Part shown: positions 8,559 through 17,588 of the stretch, in pieces | Layout of the letters: each line of letters begins with the position of its first letter | Numbering within the stretch: the first letter of the stretch is position 1 | Source: Helicobacter pametensis ATCC 51478 | GTDB taxonomy: Bacteria > Campylobacterota > Campylobacteria > Campylobacterales > Helicobacteraceae | Reading direction: 5' to 3' | Assembly: GCF_000518225.1 (NCBI RefSeq) | Contig: NZ_JADE01000011.1 | Span: 1-64,000, forward strand | DNA length: 64,000 bases | Notes under the pieces: model-generated | Told to the model about the DNA's origin: nothing | Seen by the model: the letters and a program-made list of their open reading frames with translations, nothing else | Databases searched by the model: none | Made by a program: the position numbers and the translations under genes

Positions 8559-9739
8559 GATTGCTCTTGTGGGATCTCTGCCTCTTCTTGTGGAATCTCT
8601 CCTTCACCACTTGGCTCTAGAATGGGTGGAATGACTTCTTGTGGCTCTATTGGTGGAGTTTTTAGGAGAGAGGGATCAATGGGGGTGAAAAATCCTTTCG
8701 TATCGATGAAGTAGATTTGGGTTGTGTATTGGATTTGGTTGTTTTTGATCGTTTCTTTGAAGTAGGGGAGACTATCTGAGAACATAATCCTATAAAACAT
8801 CTCCATACCTAAAGCTGTGGAGTAATTGACCCAGTCAAATTTGAGATCACTATTGAGTAGTGAGCCATACTCGATGAGCTTTTGATTGGTTTGAGCAATG
8901 GAGCTTGCGATAAAGAGGTTTTTGCGATCGCGTTTTTGTGTCAAAACAATAATGGAGGGGTTGTAGTTGATTTGAGTGGAGAGAAATTTGGATGCTTTTT
9001 TTCTAAAGTATCCGATCTGTGAGAGCAAAAGCCCGCTTTTGACCACTGGGGTGTTGAGAAATACATCTGCTTGATTGATCAGCTTTTCTTGAGTTCTGGC
9101 CTGTTTGCTGAAAGTCGCGGCATCTTGGTTGGTGATGGTTTGACTATGGATATTGGGGATGAGATCAAGAAGGGTATTAGATAAACGATCTCCTACAGGG
9201 CTATCATCATTATAGGCGATGATGTTTTGATCAGGTGTGTGGAGTCTAAGGAGTTCTCGAATCTGATCTTTGTAGCTGATCCCTCCAAAGAAAAGCATCG
9301 GATTGGTTGAGGGATCAAAGCCGATTTGTGTGGCATTGACAGTGGGGATGTAGAGAGGGATTTTGAGAGGGAGTTTGCTAGCTTGATAGGCTCCTTTGGA
9401 AGTAAAAATCGCGATGATAAACTGAAAATTGTGCTGGGTGATCTCTTGATATACTTTCTGAATTGATTCTTCTTCTTCATCTCCGCTATCAAATACTTCA
9501 AACTCAAATTCTGCCCCTCTTGCAGAAAGATAAGCCATGATCGTGTCAATGCTTGCAACAGAATAGCGTCCAATGATTTTTTTGGGCATCACAAGGGCGA
9601 TTTTGAGCGAGGAGTGTTTGATCTCTTCTGAAAATTGCGCGATGATTTCTTCTTGTGGGCTAGAGAGTTTGGGAGGGTGAAATATAAGGGGATTTGCCAA
9701 AAGTAAGGTGCCAAAAAGAAGTATGAAGAAAGTTTTCAT
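8516..9739 (-). CDS. Periplasmic-binding-protein-like (type I fold) secreted protein
   Basis: A 407-residue protein with an N-terminal signal peptide (MKTFFILLFGTLLLANP). The central domain resembles type I periplasmic binding proteins and the LppC/LpoA group (KIALVMPKKIIGRYS near residue 47, then FDSGDEEEE and the repeating beta-alpha pattern of that fold). The last 45 residues are rich in Pro, Glu and Gln (PPIEPQEVIPPILEP) and are probably unstructured. The ligand is unknown; a cell-envelope role is as likely as transport because no permease lies nearby. Its ATG overlaps the stop of the gene before it (ATGA at 9736). Confidence 0.7.
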   Translation of the reverse strand: MKTFFILLFGTLLLANPLIFHPPKLSSPQEEIIAQFSEEIKHSSLKIALVMPKKIIGRYSVASIDTIMAYLSARGAEFEFEVFDSGDEEEESIQKVYQEITQHNFQFIIAIFTSKGAYQASKLPLKIPLYIPTVNATQIGFDPSTNPMLFFGGISYKDQIRELLRLHTPDQNIIAYNDDSPVGDRLSNTLLDLIPNIHSQTITNQDAATFSKQARTQEKLINQADVFLNTPVVKSGLLLSQIGYFRKKASKFLSTQINYNPSIIVLTQKRDRKNLFIASSIAQTNQKLIEYGSLLNSDLKFDWVNYSTALGMEMFYRIMFSDSLPYFKETIKNNQIQYTTQIYFIDTKGFFTPIDPSLLKTPPIEPQEVIPPILEPSGEGEIPQEEAEIPQEQSQEDKLSSDLILEG

Positions 9740-10281
9740 AGTGATGCCTTTGCGATTTTGAGATGATGAAAGGTTTGTTTTTTGAGTGCTGGGAGTTTGA
9801 TGAGTGCGAGGAGCGAATGAGTGGTGATCCAGCTTTTGTTTTTGAATTTGGTGAGGCTTCCTAGATCTACTTTGGAAGGTAAGAGATGGTTTGCAATCTC
9901 AGATAATCCAAAAATCACAAATACTTGTGCTGAGCTTTGGGTGATCTGAGAGAGCAAAATCTCTGCGTGCTGTTTGATGTCTTGCTCATAGGAGATCTGC
10001 TGGGTTTTGAATAGTGAAAATATGCAGCATTCTTGGGGTTTGAGAGCAAAGACTTTGGTGATGATATCTTCTAGCATTTGAGCACTTTTGGTGGGGAGGA
10101 ACTGCCAGTCTTTGTCAATCAATGGGGTTTGGGTGATAAATCCAATCTTGGCTTGTTGGGGAGAAAACCCCAAGAATCCTTGCTGTGTTGAGGGATTGCT
10201 TTGGGGAAAGCCTTCAAAAAACTCCTCTCCAAACATCTCTAGATGGTAGAGATAGTTTAGCTTGAGGAGATCTGTATGCAT
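9736..10281 (-). CDS. Uracil-DNA-glycosylase-fold-like protein, function uncertain
   Basis: A 181-residue protein from ATG 10281, which shares one base with the TGA of the upstream gene (TGATG). A longer reading from TTG 10302 is less likely. The order of segments recalls family 4 uracil-DNA glycosylases: KIGFITQTPL where they have a VGEAPG motif, KSAQMLEDIITKVF where they have the GQLL helix, then FVIFGLSEIANHLL where they have ALG..A...L. The iron-sulfur cysteines and the catalytic residues of true enzymes are not evident, so this may be a degenerate or repurposed member. The assignment is by fold pattern only. Confidence 0.5.
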   Translation of the reverse strand: MHTDLLKLNYLYHLEMFGEEFFEGFPQSNPSTQQGFLGFSPQQAKIGFITQTPLIDKDWQFLPTKSAQMLEDIITKVFALKPQECCIFSLFKTQQISYEQDIKQHAEILLSQITQSSAQVFVIFGLSEIANHLLPSKVDLGSLTKFKNKSWITTHSLLALIKLPALKKQTFHHLKIAKASL

Positions 10282-11465
10282 CAGAGTTCTAGCACTTTCC
10301 AAGGTAATCCTTGAATATTAAGCTCTTCCATAAATGGATCGGGATCAAGCTCTTCCATATTGAATACTCCATTTCCGCTCCATTTTCCTTCCACAATGAG
10401 TTTGGCTCCAATCATTGCAGGCACTCCTGTGGTGTAGCTAATGGCTTGAGAAGATACTTCTTTGAAGCATTCTTGATGATCGCAGACATTGTAGATATAG
10501 ATGGTTTTTGCTTTGCCATCTTTGATGCCTTGGATATAGCATCCGATATTTGTTTTTCCTACTGTTCGTCCAGCTAGGCTTGCAGGATCGGGGAGGAGAG
10601 TTTTTAGGAATTGGATGGGGATGATTTTTTCTCCATTATGTTCTACTTCATCAATTCTTAGCATTCCGACATTTTCCAAGCATCGCATATGGTTGAGGTA
10701 ATTTTGAGAAAAAGTCATAAAAAAGCGGATACGCTTCAAGCCTTTGATGTTTTTGACTAGTGATTCTAGTTCTTCATGATAGAGCAGATAAGAATCTTTC
10801 TCTCCAATCTCAGGATAATCCCAAACTTGCATAATCTCCATCGGTGCGGTTTCAATCCACTTTCCATTTTCCCAATATCTTCCTCTTGAGCTCACTTCTC
10901 TGAGATTGATCTCTGGGTTGAAGTTTGTGGCAAAGGGATAGCCATGGTCTCCAGCATTGCAATCCAAAATATCAATGCTATGAATCTCATCAAAATAATG
11001 CTTTTGGGCATAAGCACAGAAGACATTGGTCACCCCTGGATCAAATCCACTTCCCAAAAGAGCAAAGATTCCTACTTCTTTGTATCTCTCATGAAATGCC
11101 CATTGCTCTTTGTATTCAAATTTTGCAGTGTCAGGATGCTCATAGTTTGCTGTGTCTAGATAGTGGGTTTTGGTTCTTAGACATGCTTCCATAATACTTA
11201 GATCTTGGTAGGGGAGGGCGACATTGATGACAACCTTGGGTTTGATTCTCTCAATCAATGCGACAAGGGCATCGACATCATCAGCATCAACACTCTCACA
11301 GCGAATCTCAATCCCAGTTTTTTGTAAAACACTTTTTGCGATTTCTTCACATTTGCTTTTTGTGCGTGAGGCAAGAGTGATTTCTCCAAAAGTCTTGGCA
11401 TTCATTGCAAGCTTGTGGGCAACAACTCCTCCAACTCCCCCCGCACCAATTTGTAAAACCGCCAT
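10281..11465 (-). CDS. Carboxynorspermidine dehydrogenase (saccharopine dehydrogenase family)
   Basis: This enzyme reductively condenses aspartate semialdehyde with a diamine to form carboxy(nor)spermidine, the alternative spermidine route used by Campylobacter and Helicobacter relatives. The 394-residue product starts with a Rossmann motif (VLQIGAGGVGGVVAHKLA), followed by the family features GSGFDPGVTNVFCAYA, NPEINLREVSSRG and TTGVPAMIGAKLI. The partner decarboxylase NspC is not in the window. GGAGGAG lies before ATG 11465. Saccharopine dehydrogenase for lysine is the alternative label, but lysine here is made by the DAP route (lysA is present). Confidence 0.85.
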   Translation of the reverse strand: MAVLQIGAGGVGGVVAHKLAMNAKTFGEITLASRTKSKCEEIAKSVLQKTGIEIRCESVDADDVDALVALIERIKPKVVINVALPYQDLSIMEACLRTKTHYLDTANYEHPDTAKFEYKEQWAFHERYKEVGIFALLGSGFDPGVTNVFCAYAQKHYFDEIHSIDILDCNAGDHGYPFATNFNPEINLREVSSRGRYWENGKWIETAPMEIMQVWDYPEIGEKDSYLLYHEELESLVKNIKGLKRIRFFMTFSQNYLNHMRCLENVGMLRIDEVEHNGEKIIPIQFLKTLLPDPASLAGRTVGKTNIGCYIQGIKDGKAKTIYIYNVCDHQECFKEVSSQAISYTTGVPAMIGAKLIVEGKWSGNGVFNMEELDPDPFMEELNIQGLPWKVLEL

Positions 11466-11509
11466 TATCTCCTCCGATTGAATAAGTTTTGTAAAATTTA
11501 TAGAGCGGA

Positions 11510-11515
11510 ATTATA
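11510..11515 (-). promoter_or_regulatory. -10 element upstream of carboxynorspermidine dehydrogenase
   Basis: A perfect TATAAT on the minus strand lies about 45 bases upstream of ATG 11465, in the short gap between divergent genes. No clear -35 is visible, as usual for this phylum. Confidence 0.5.
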
Positions 11516-11558
11516 CATATCTCAAGATTTAAATTAAATTCTTAAATGAGGCGAAGGA

Positions 11559-12893
11559 TTGAAAAATTTTTTCTTGCTTTTTATTGGTGTTTTTTGGATC
11601 GCTGGATGCTCTAGTGTTTCTTTGCAAAAGGTTGCATATGAGTATTATGAGGGGGATCCAAATCAGGCCTTTGCTATGGCACTTAGGGGAAGTAAGGATG
11701 GCAAAGATGCCCTGCTTTATCAAATGATTGGAGGGATAATTGGATTTGATCTATCCAAACCTCAAGCACTTGGCTTGCTAGAGAGTGCTGAGGAGCTCAT
11801 CAATCAAAATGAAAAGAAGGGCATTTTATCAAGTGTGTTTGATGGGCTTGGGGCAGTGGTTGTGAATGATACTCTCTTGCCTTATGAGGGCTATCTTTTG
11901 GAAGCTGTGATGGTGAATTATTATAAAGCACTTGTGTTTATGCAAAGAGGGGATTTTGAGGATGCAAGGGTGGAGTTTAATCGTGCCAATGATCGCCAAA
12001 GGAGAATCAAGGAGTATTATAGAAGAGAGATTGAGCGAGCCAATCAAAAGCAAGAAGCTCTCAAAAATCCACATAATTTCCATCATGAGATCTTAAAAAG
12101 CTATAGCAATTTGGAGCAATTTGCATCATTAGAGGGGTTTATCAATCCTGCTGTGAGCTATCTTTCTGGTTTGTTTTTTGTGCTTGAGGGGGATTCTAAG
12201 GGGATAGATCTACTCAAGGAGGCTTATGCTATCACTCAAAATCCAAAGATTTATAAAGATATTTTGATGGCTTTGGGTGAGGGGCGCGAGGAGAAATTTA
12301 CTTGGATCATCATCGAAGATGGACGCAGTGCTTGGAAGGTAGAGAGGGGATTTGCTTTGCCTTTTGTGACGCCAAGTAGTGTTGTGAGTGTGTCAGTGGC
12401 ATTGCCTGATATGAGAAGAGGGATGGGGTTTGAATCTCATTATGAGATAATGCTAGGGCATCAAAAAGAGAGGGCGTGGGAGATCGCTAGCTTTGATCCT
12501 TTGATCTTAGGAGAGTTTTCTAAGCATCTACCTTTTATCGTGATTTCCTCTGTGACCTCTTCTATCTCTAAGGCAATGGCTCAGCATTATGCTCAAGCAT
12601 CGATGCAAGGAGGCGCGCGTATCTTGGCTATGTTTGGGGGGATGGCTTATGGACTTTTGAGCACAAAGGCTGATTTGAGGAGTAATCAAATCTTACCTTA
12701 TCGTTTTTGGATCGCTAGGGTGAAAAACACTCAAGGAATCTTAAGTCTTAGGGGAGAGAGAGGTGTGTATGCTTCTTGGGAGATGAGTAAAGAGTGTGTT
12801 GATGAAAGCAAGCTATGCCTTGATAAAAACAATATAATCTACTTTCGTAATGCCGGTAGGCATGTGTTTGGTCATATTGTGATGAAACGCTAA
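11559..12893 (+). CDS. COG3014-family lipoprotein with helical-repeat region
   Basis: A 444-residue lipoprotein: signal peptide with lipobox WIAGCSS (Cys at about residue 17), a helical repeat-like region (YYKALVFMQRGDFEDARVEFNRAN, typical TPR pattern) and a beta-rich C-terminal half. The start is TTG 11559, with GAGG seven bases upstream; no in-frame ATG precedes the signal peptide. It resembles COG3014, often next to an LpoB-like lipoprotein as here (12 bases downstream). The pair may act together at the outer membrane in peptidoglycan synthesis, but its function is not established. Confidence 0.75.
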   Translation: MKNFFLLFIGVFWIAGCSSVSLQKVAYEYYEGDPNQAFAMALRGSKDGKDALLYQMIGGIIGFDLSKPQALGLLESAEELINQNEKKGILSSVFDGLGAVVVNDTLLPYEGYLLEAVMVNYYKALVFMQRGDFEDARVEFNRANDRQRRIKEYYRREIERANQKQEALKNPHNFHHEILKSYSNLEQFASLEGFINPAVSYLSGLFFVLEGDSKGIDLLKEAYAITQNPKIYKDILMALGEGREEKFTWIIIEDGRSAWKVERGFALPFVTPSSVVSVSVALPDMRRGMGFESHYEIMLGHQKERAWEIASFDPLILGEFSKHLPFIVISSVTSSISKAMAQHYAQASMQGGARILAMFGGMAYGLLSTKADLRSNQILPYRFWIARVKNTQGILSLRGERGVYASWEMSKECVDESKLCLDKNNIIYFRNAGRHVFGHIVMKR

Positions 12894-12904
12894 AGGAGGA
12901 TGAG

Positions 12905-13504
12905 ATGAAGAGATGGGTGATGGCGTGTTGTATCGGGCTTGGATTTTATGGTTGTGGAGGAGTGAAATACATCGATCCGAGTGCGCAAGGCTATGTGAGT
13001 GCCGGACTTGATTTCAATGATTTGGCTCGTGCTTCTAGTTTGAGTGTCGATTCTTTGCTTCAAAGTGCTTTTGTGAAGCGTTTGGGGGATGAAGTGCAGG
13101 TGCTTGTGATCTCAGATTTTATCAATGATACGATGCAGAAGATCGATATGAATCAAATCGCAAGGCGTGTGGCAAGGAGCTTGCGTGAGAGTGGGAAGTT
13201 TGCTCTAAGTGTTGCGATGAGTGGGAGTGGTGAAAGAGAGGATGTGATGATCCAAAGATCGCATCAAGCAAGGGGAAATCAAGACTATAGGCAAAGCACG
13301 ACGATTGCTCAAGGGAATCTGATCGCCCCATCTTATTCTCTGTCTGGGAAGGTTGTGCAGCGCAATAGCAGTGTTGAGGGAAAACAGAGGGTTGATTATT
13401 ATTTTTTGTTGAGTTTGGTGGATCTCAAAAGTGGGCTTGTTGTGTGGGATCATGAGGTCAATATCTCAAAGATCGCTCCAAGCTCTCGCTCTTCTAGCTG
13501 GTAG
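12905..13504 (+). CDS. lpoB: LpoB-like lipoprotein (penicillin-binding protein activator)
   Basis: A 199-residue lipoprotein whose lipobox FYGCGG places the lipidated Cys at about residue 17. The body matches the LpoB/YcfM family: a YVSAGLDFNDLARAS segment, a VLVISDFINDT strand, IARRVARSLRESGKF, and a final SLVDLKSGLVVWDHEVNISK strand. LpoB anchors to the outer membrane and reaches through the periplasm to stimulate PBP1b in enterobacteria; the partner here is unknown. AAAGGAGG precedes the ATG. It follows the COG3014 lipoprotein in one transcription unit ended by the terminator at 13507. Confidence 0.8.
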   Translation: MKRWVMACCIGLGFYGCGGVKYIDPSAQGYVSAGLDFNDLARASSLSVDSLLQSAFVKRLGDEVQVLVISDFINDTMQKIDMNQIARRVARSLRESGKFALSVAMSGSGEREDVMIQRSHQARGNQDYRQSTTIAQGNLIAPSYSLSGKVVQRNSSVEGKQRVDYYFLLSLVDLKSGLVVWDHEVNISKIAPSSRSSSW

Positions 13505-13506
13505 CC

Positions 13507-13527
13507 CCCCCACTTTTTGGGGGTTTT
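13507..13527 (+). terminator. Rho-independent terminator after lpoB
   Basis: The stem CCCCCA/TGGGGG with loop CTTTT is followed at once by TTTT. It lies three bases past the lpoB stop, between convergent lpoB and topA. The other strand reads AAAA before the stem, so it acts mainly on the plus strand. Confidence 0.85.
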
Positions 13528-13552
13528 GTATGTTTGGGTTCTGTGTCTTGCC

Positions 13553-15754
13553 TTAGTTTTGATCTTCTAAAGCAAATCGATGCTTGCATTTGATGCACTC
13601 ACACAGCTCCTTGCCTCTATAAGTCCTTGTCGCCACCATATAGCCACATTCTGGACATTTGGGTGAGGGGATGGGCTCAAATTTGGAGAGGAAATTACAC
13701 TTTGGATATCCACTGCATCCAAAGAATGTCCCCATCCTTGAGCGCTTTTGGGCTAGTTCTCCTCCACACTCTGGGCATTTGACTTCAAGTGTTTTGGGTG
13801 GGGTGCTTTGGAGGGATTTGGTATTTTTGCACTTTGGGTATCCACTACAAGCCATAAACTCTCCATTTCTTCCTATTTTTTTGACCATGGGAAGCCCGCA
13901 TTTTTCGCATGTTCCCACTTCTTCTGTGGGTGTTTGATCTTCTTTGGGTTTGATGTATTTGCACTTTGGATATCCACTACAGGCGATAAATTCCCCATAT
14001 CTTCCACTGCGTTTGATGAGCTCACTTCCACATTGTGGGCAGTTCTCTCCTGTGGGAATCATCACTTTTTGAGATGGGATGTTTGTCTTGCCATCAGTGA
14101 TCTTTTGGTGGAATGGCTCATAAAATCTCCAAAGCACTCTTTGCCAATCTTGCTTTTTCTCAGCAATCTCATCTAGCTCATCTTCAAGTTTGGCTGTGAA
14201 GTGGCTATCGACGATTTCGTTGAAATACTGGCTAAGCATTTCTGTGACTTTGAATGCGCTTTCTTGGGCAAAGATCTGCTTTTTTTCGATCTTGATGTAG
14301 TCTCGATTGTTGAGGAGGGCAATAGTGGGGGCATAGGTGCTTGGACGACCAATGCCTAGACTTTCCATCACTTTGATGAGACTTGCTTCATTGAATCTTG
14401 CTGGAGGCTCAGTGAAATGCTCTTTGCTTGTGATTTCTTTGACTTCTAGTGTTTGACCTTGGTTTAGAGAGGGGAGAAGCTTGTCTTTGTCTTGATTTCC
14501 AGTGATTTTGTAGAATCCTTCAAAGACAAGCTTACTGCCGCTAGCTTTGAAAACTCCGTGATCTGAGGCGATTAGAATACTTTGACTTTCAAATTCTGCC
14601 TCGACACTTTGGGAGGCAAGGAAGCGATGATAGATAAGTGTGTAGAGTTTGAGCTCATCTGGAGTGAGAAACTCTTGTGCGATCTTGGGTGTAAATCCAA
14701 GATTGGTGGGGCGGATCGCTTCGTGTGCTTCTTGTGCGCTTTTGTTTTTGCTGACATAGTTTTTGGGCTTAGATGGGAGATAGACTTCTCCATAGGTCTG
14801 AAGTAGGACTTCTCTGGCTTTCTCTTGAGCTTCTTTGGCGATATTTAGACTATCTGTTCTCATATAGGTGATGACCCCCATCACTCCCTCATGGGTTTTG
14901 ACTCCTTCATAGAGTTTTTGAGCGATGCTCATGGTTTTGGTCGGAGAAAATCCAAGTAAGGTGGAAGCACTTTGCTGGAGGGTAGAGGTCATAAATGGGG
15001 GAGGGGTCGGAGTTTTTTTGCTTTTTGTGATGATCTCTTGCACCTTAAAAGAATCGCGTTGCAAGATTTGCACGATCTCTTGGACTTTTTGCTCATCTTG
15101 GAGGCTGAGTTTTTCAAGTTTCTCACCCTCAAAAGTGATCAGTTCTGTTGAGAGATTGGGGGAGAATTCTCCTTGGATGCTAAAGTAGCGCACGGGCTTA
15201 AAAGCCAAAATCTCTTTCTCGCGATCGACGATGAGTTTGAGCGTGCTACTTTGCACCCGTCCAGCACTCAATCCTTTTTGGATTTTGTTGGCGATAAGGC
15301 CACTGAGCTGAAATCCAACGATCCTATCTAATAGGCGTCGTGCTTGTTGGGCATCGACTTTGTCCATATCAATTTGTCTTGGAGAAGAGATTGCGTGGGT
15401 GATCGCTGAGTGTGTGATCTCATGGAAGACGATTCTGGGGAAGTTGGATGCATCTTTGCCGATGGCTTGTGTGATGTGATATCCGATCGCTTCTCCCTCG
15501 CGATCCTCATCGGTGGCGATATAGATACGCTCTGCCTTTTTGGCTAGTTCTTTGATCTTGGAGACAATTTCTTTGTGGTCACTAGAAATCACATATTCTG
15601 GGATGAATTGTTGATCTTGGATTTTGATTCCAAACTTTTTCTGTGGGAGATCGCGGATGTGTCCCTTGGAGGCGATGACTTCATAATCTATGCCCAAAAA
15701 GTTTTTGATCGTTTTGGCTTTGGCTGGAGATTCGACGATAACTAAATTTTTCAT
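13553..15754 (-). CDS. topA: DNA topoisomerase I
   Basis: Type IA topoisomerase that relaxes negative supercoils. The 733-residue product begins with the TOPRIM signature (LVIVESPAKAKTIKNFLG), has the DEDREGEAIGYH acidic motif and the catalytic tyrosine region ITYMRTDS, then the family helix LGIGRPSTYAPTI. Four C-terminal zinc-ribbon repeats lie in the last 150 residues. Three are of the CPxCG...CSGYPKC form and the last is variant (CPECGYMV...CECIKC). Length is typical for Helicobacter. The ATG at 15754 is the clear start. Confidence 0.97.
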   Translation of the reverse strand: MKNLVIVESPAKAKTIKNFLGIDYEVIASKGHIRDLPQKKFGIKIQDQQFIPEYVISSDHKEIVSKIKELAKKAERIYIATDEDREGEAIGYHITQAIGKDASNFPRIVFHEITHSAITHAISSPRQIDMDKVDAQQARRLLDRIVGFQLSGLIANKIQKGLSAGRVQSSTLKLIVDREKEILAFKPVRYFSIQGEFSPNLSTELITFEGEKLEKLSLQDEQKVQEIVQILQRDSFKVQEIITKSKKTPTPPPFMTSTLQQSASTLLGFSPTKTMSIAQKLYEGVKTHEGVMGVITYMRTDSLNIAKEAQEKAREVLLQTYGEVYLPSKPKNYVSKNKSAQEAHEAIRPTNLGFTPKIAQEFLTPDELKLYTLIYHRFLASQSVEAEFESQSILIASDHGVFKASGSKLVFEGFYKITGNQDKDKLLPSLNQGQTLEVKEITSKEHFTEPPARFNEASLIKVMESLGIGRPSTYAPTIALLNNRDYIKIEKKQIFAQESAFKVTEMLSQYFNEIVDSHFTAKLEDELDEIAEKKQDWQRVLWRFYEPFHQKITDGKTNIPSQKVMIPTGENCPQCGSELIKRSGRYGEFIACSGYPKCKYIKPKEDQTPTEEVGTCEKCGLPMVKKIGRNGEFMACSGYPKCKNTKSLQSTPPKTLEVKCPECGGELAQKRSRMGTFFGCSGYPKCNFLSKFEPIPSPKCPECGYMVATRTYRGKELCECIKCKHRFALEDQN

Positions 15755-15855
15755 GATTGCCTGCTTGAATGGGATTAAAAATCATAAATTCTATCAGTAA
15801 TTATCCAAACTATGGGATTAAGATGATCTTTTGTTTGTTGATAAAAGCTTTGTTT

Positions 15856-15863
15856 GATAGAAT
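15856..15863 (+). promoter_or_regulatory. -10 element for the antiporter-modE operon
   Basis: GATAGAAT, preceded by T to give TGnTAGAAT (extended -10), lies about 35 bases before ATG 15899. No -35 is clear. Confidence 0.5.
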
Positions 15864-15898
15864 GAAAGGGGGCTAATCAAAGATTTTAAGGTAAAAGA

Positions 15899-17200
15899 AT
15901 GATTTTAGGAAACCCTGTTGTAATATCGATTGTTTTGATGTCGTTTTTGTGTCTTCTGAGATTTAATGTCATGCTCTCGATCGTGTTTTCAGCTCTTGTT
16001 GCTGGGGTGCTTGGGGGATTGAGTATTGATAAGACGATGAGTGTATTTATCTCAGGTATGAGTGGCAATCTTGAAACTGCTTTGAGTTATATCCTCTTGG
16101 GTGCGATTGCCTTTGCGATTGGAAAAAGTAATCTAACAAAGTTTCTTGTGAAATGGGTGAGTGCATTGATCGGGAATCATAAAATTTTGTTTGTTTTGTT
16201 TGTCGCATTGATTACTTGCTTTTCACAGAATCTTATTCCTGTTCATATTGCTTTCATCCCGATCCTTATCCCTCCATTTCTTGCTCTTATGAACAAAATG
16301 AAACTTGATAGGCGTGCTGTGGCTTGTGCTCTCTCGTTTGGATTACAAGCCCCTTATATCACTTTGCCTGTGGGGTTTGGACTGATCTTTCAGAGTGTGA
16401 TCAAAGATAATTTGGTCCAAAATGGTGTCAATGTAAGTCTCTTTGATGTGACCTCTGTGATGTGGATTGGGGGTGTGGCGATGCTTGCTGGGTTATTGAT
16501 CGCTGTTTTTGTTTTGTATGTGCGTCCAAGGGAATATGTCCAAGCCAGGATTGAGCAGATGGATCTTGAGAATATTGTGATGAGTAGAGAAGATTATGGA
16601 GTGTTGGCTGGGGTTATTGTGACCTTTGCTATCCAGCTTGTGAGTTCTTCTCTGCCTTTGGGTGCGCTTTGTGGCTTGCTTGTGATGATCGTGACTAAGG
16701 GAATCCCTTATAAAAGTATGGATTCTGTGATGGAGGGGGGGATGAGTATGATGGCTTTCATTGCTTTTGTGATGCTTGTGGCTTCTGGATTTGGGGGTGT
16801 GCTCAAGGAAACTGGAGCGATCGATGCTCTTGTGAGTGAGGTAACTTTCTTGATGCAAAGTCAAGTCATCTCAGCATTGTTGATGCTTCTTGTTGGTTTG
16901 CTAATCACTATGGGGATTGGCACATCCTTTGGGACGATTCCGATTATCGCAGCAATCTATTGTCCGCTTGGTGTGGCACTTGGGTTTCATCCATCAGCGA
17001 TCATTTTGCTTGTAGGGATCGCTGGAGCATTGGGTGATGCGGGATCTCCTGCAAGTGATAGCACGCTTGGACCAACTTCTGGCTTGAATGCTGATGGGGG
17101 ACATAATCATATTTGGGATACATGTGTGCCGACTTTTTTGGTCTATAACATTCCGCTGATTATTGCTGGTGTGATTGGAGCAGTGTGGCTCAATGGCTAG
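15899..17200 (+). CDS. Na+/H+ antiporter family membrane protein (YuiF-like)
   Basis: A 433-residue inner-membrane carrier with about eleven predicted spans. The C-terminal signature GDAGSPASDSTLGPTSGLNADG is typical of the Na_H_antiporter/YuiF group, which is annotated as sodium-proton antiporters or sometimes histidine or dicarboxylate permeases. The substrate cannot be told from the sequence. It overlaps the following ModE-like gene by eight bases, so both are expressed together, which could hint at a link to molybdate or to anaerobic metabolism. Confidence 0.8.
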   Translation: MILGNPVVISIVLMSFLCLLRFNVMLSIVFSALVAGVLGGLSIDKTMSVFISGMSGNLETALSYILLGAIAFAIGKSNLTKFLVKWVSALIGNHKILFVLFVALITCFSQNLIPVHIAFIPILIPPFLALMNKMKLDRRAVACALSFGLQAPYITLPVGFGLIFQSVIKDNLVQNGVNVSLFDVTSVMWIGGVAMLAGLLIAVFVLYVRPREYVQARIEQMDLENIVMSREDYGVLAGVIVTFAIQLVSSSLPLGALCGLLVMIVTKGIPYKSMDSVMEGGMSMMAFIAFVMLVASGFGGVLKETGAIDALVSEVTFLMQSQVISALLMLLVGLLITMGIGTSFGTIPIIAAIYCPLGVALGFHPSAIILLVGIAGALGDAGSPASDSTLGPTSGLNADGGHNHIWDTCVPTFLVYNIPLIIAGVIGAVWLNG

Positions 17201-17588
17201 GCTCAAGATTCATTCTCGGATTTGGATCAAAAAGGAGGGGAAGAACTATCTGGGTAATGGTCGAATCCAATTGCTTAAACATATCAAAGAGGAAGGCTCC
17301 CTTCTCAAAGCATCCAAAAAAATGTATATGAGCTATAAGGCGGCATGGGATAGCTTGCATCAGATCAAAGAGATCAATGGAGAGGAGCTAGTGATCAGCA
17401 ATAATGGGGGTAGGGGAGGGGGAGGTAGCAAGCTCACACCTCATGGTGAGCAAGTGATTGAAGTGTTTGAGGCTTTGGAGAATCTTAAAACAAGATTTTG
17501 GAGTAGCTTTGATGAGTGTGAGACTTTGGATGAGATGATGGAGAAGATCCAGATGTGGGAGGAGCAGCTCAAACAAATGGGGGTTTGA
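17193..17588 (+). CDS. modE: ModE-type winged-helix regulator without molybdate-binding domain
   Basis: A 131-residue DNA-binding protein matching the N-terminal half of ModE: IQLLKHIKEEGSLLKASKKMYMSYKAAWDSLHQI is shared in pattern with the ModE helix-turn-helix, and GGRGGGGSKLTPHGEQVI forms the wing. The usual two C-terminal molbindin domains (another 130 residues) are absent. Short ModE forms are known in Campylobacterota. The ATG at 17193 is preferred over TTG 17175. Regulation of molybdate or tungstate uptake, or of molybdoenzymes such as the FDH of this window, is inferred. Confidence 0.75.
   Translation: MARLKIHSRIWIKKEGKNYLGNGRIQLLKHIKEEGSLLKASKKMYMSYKAAWDSLHQIKEINGEELVISNNGGRGGGGSKLTPHGEQVIEVFEALENLKTRFWSSFDECETLDEMMEKIQMWEEQLKQMGV

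Noticed and set aside
10281-10302. TTG 10302 as the start of the UDG-like protein
   Set aside because: The ATG at 10281 overlaps the upstream stop as TGATG, the same coupling used by its neighbours, and no ribosome site serves the TTG.
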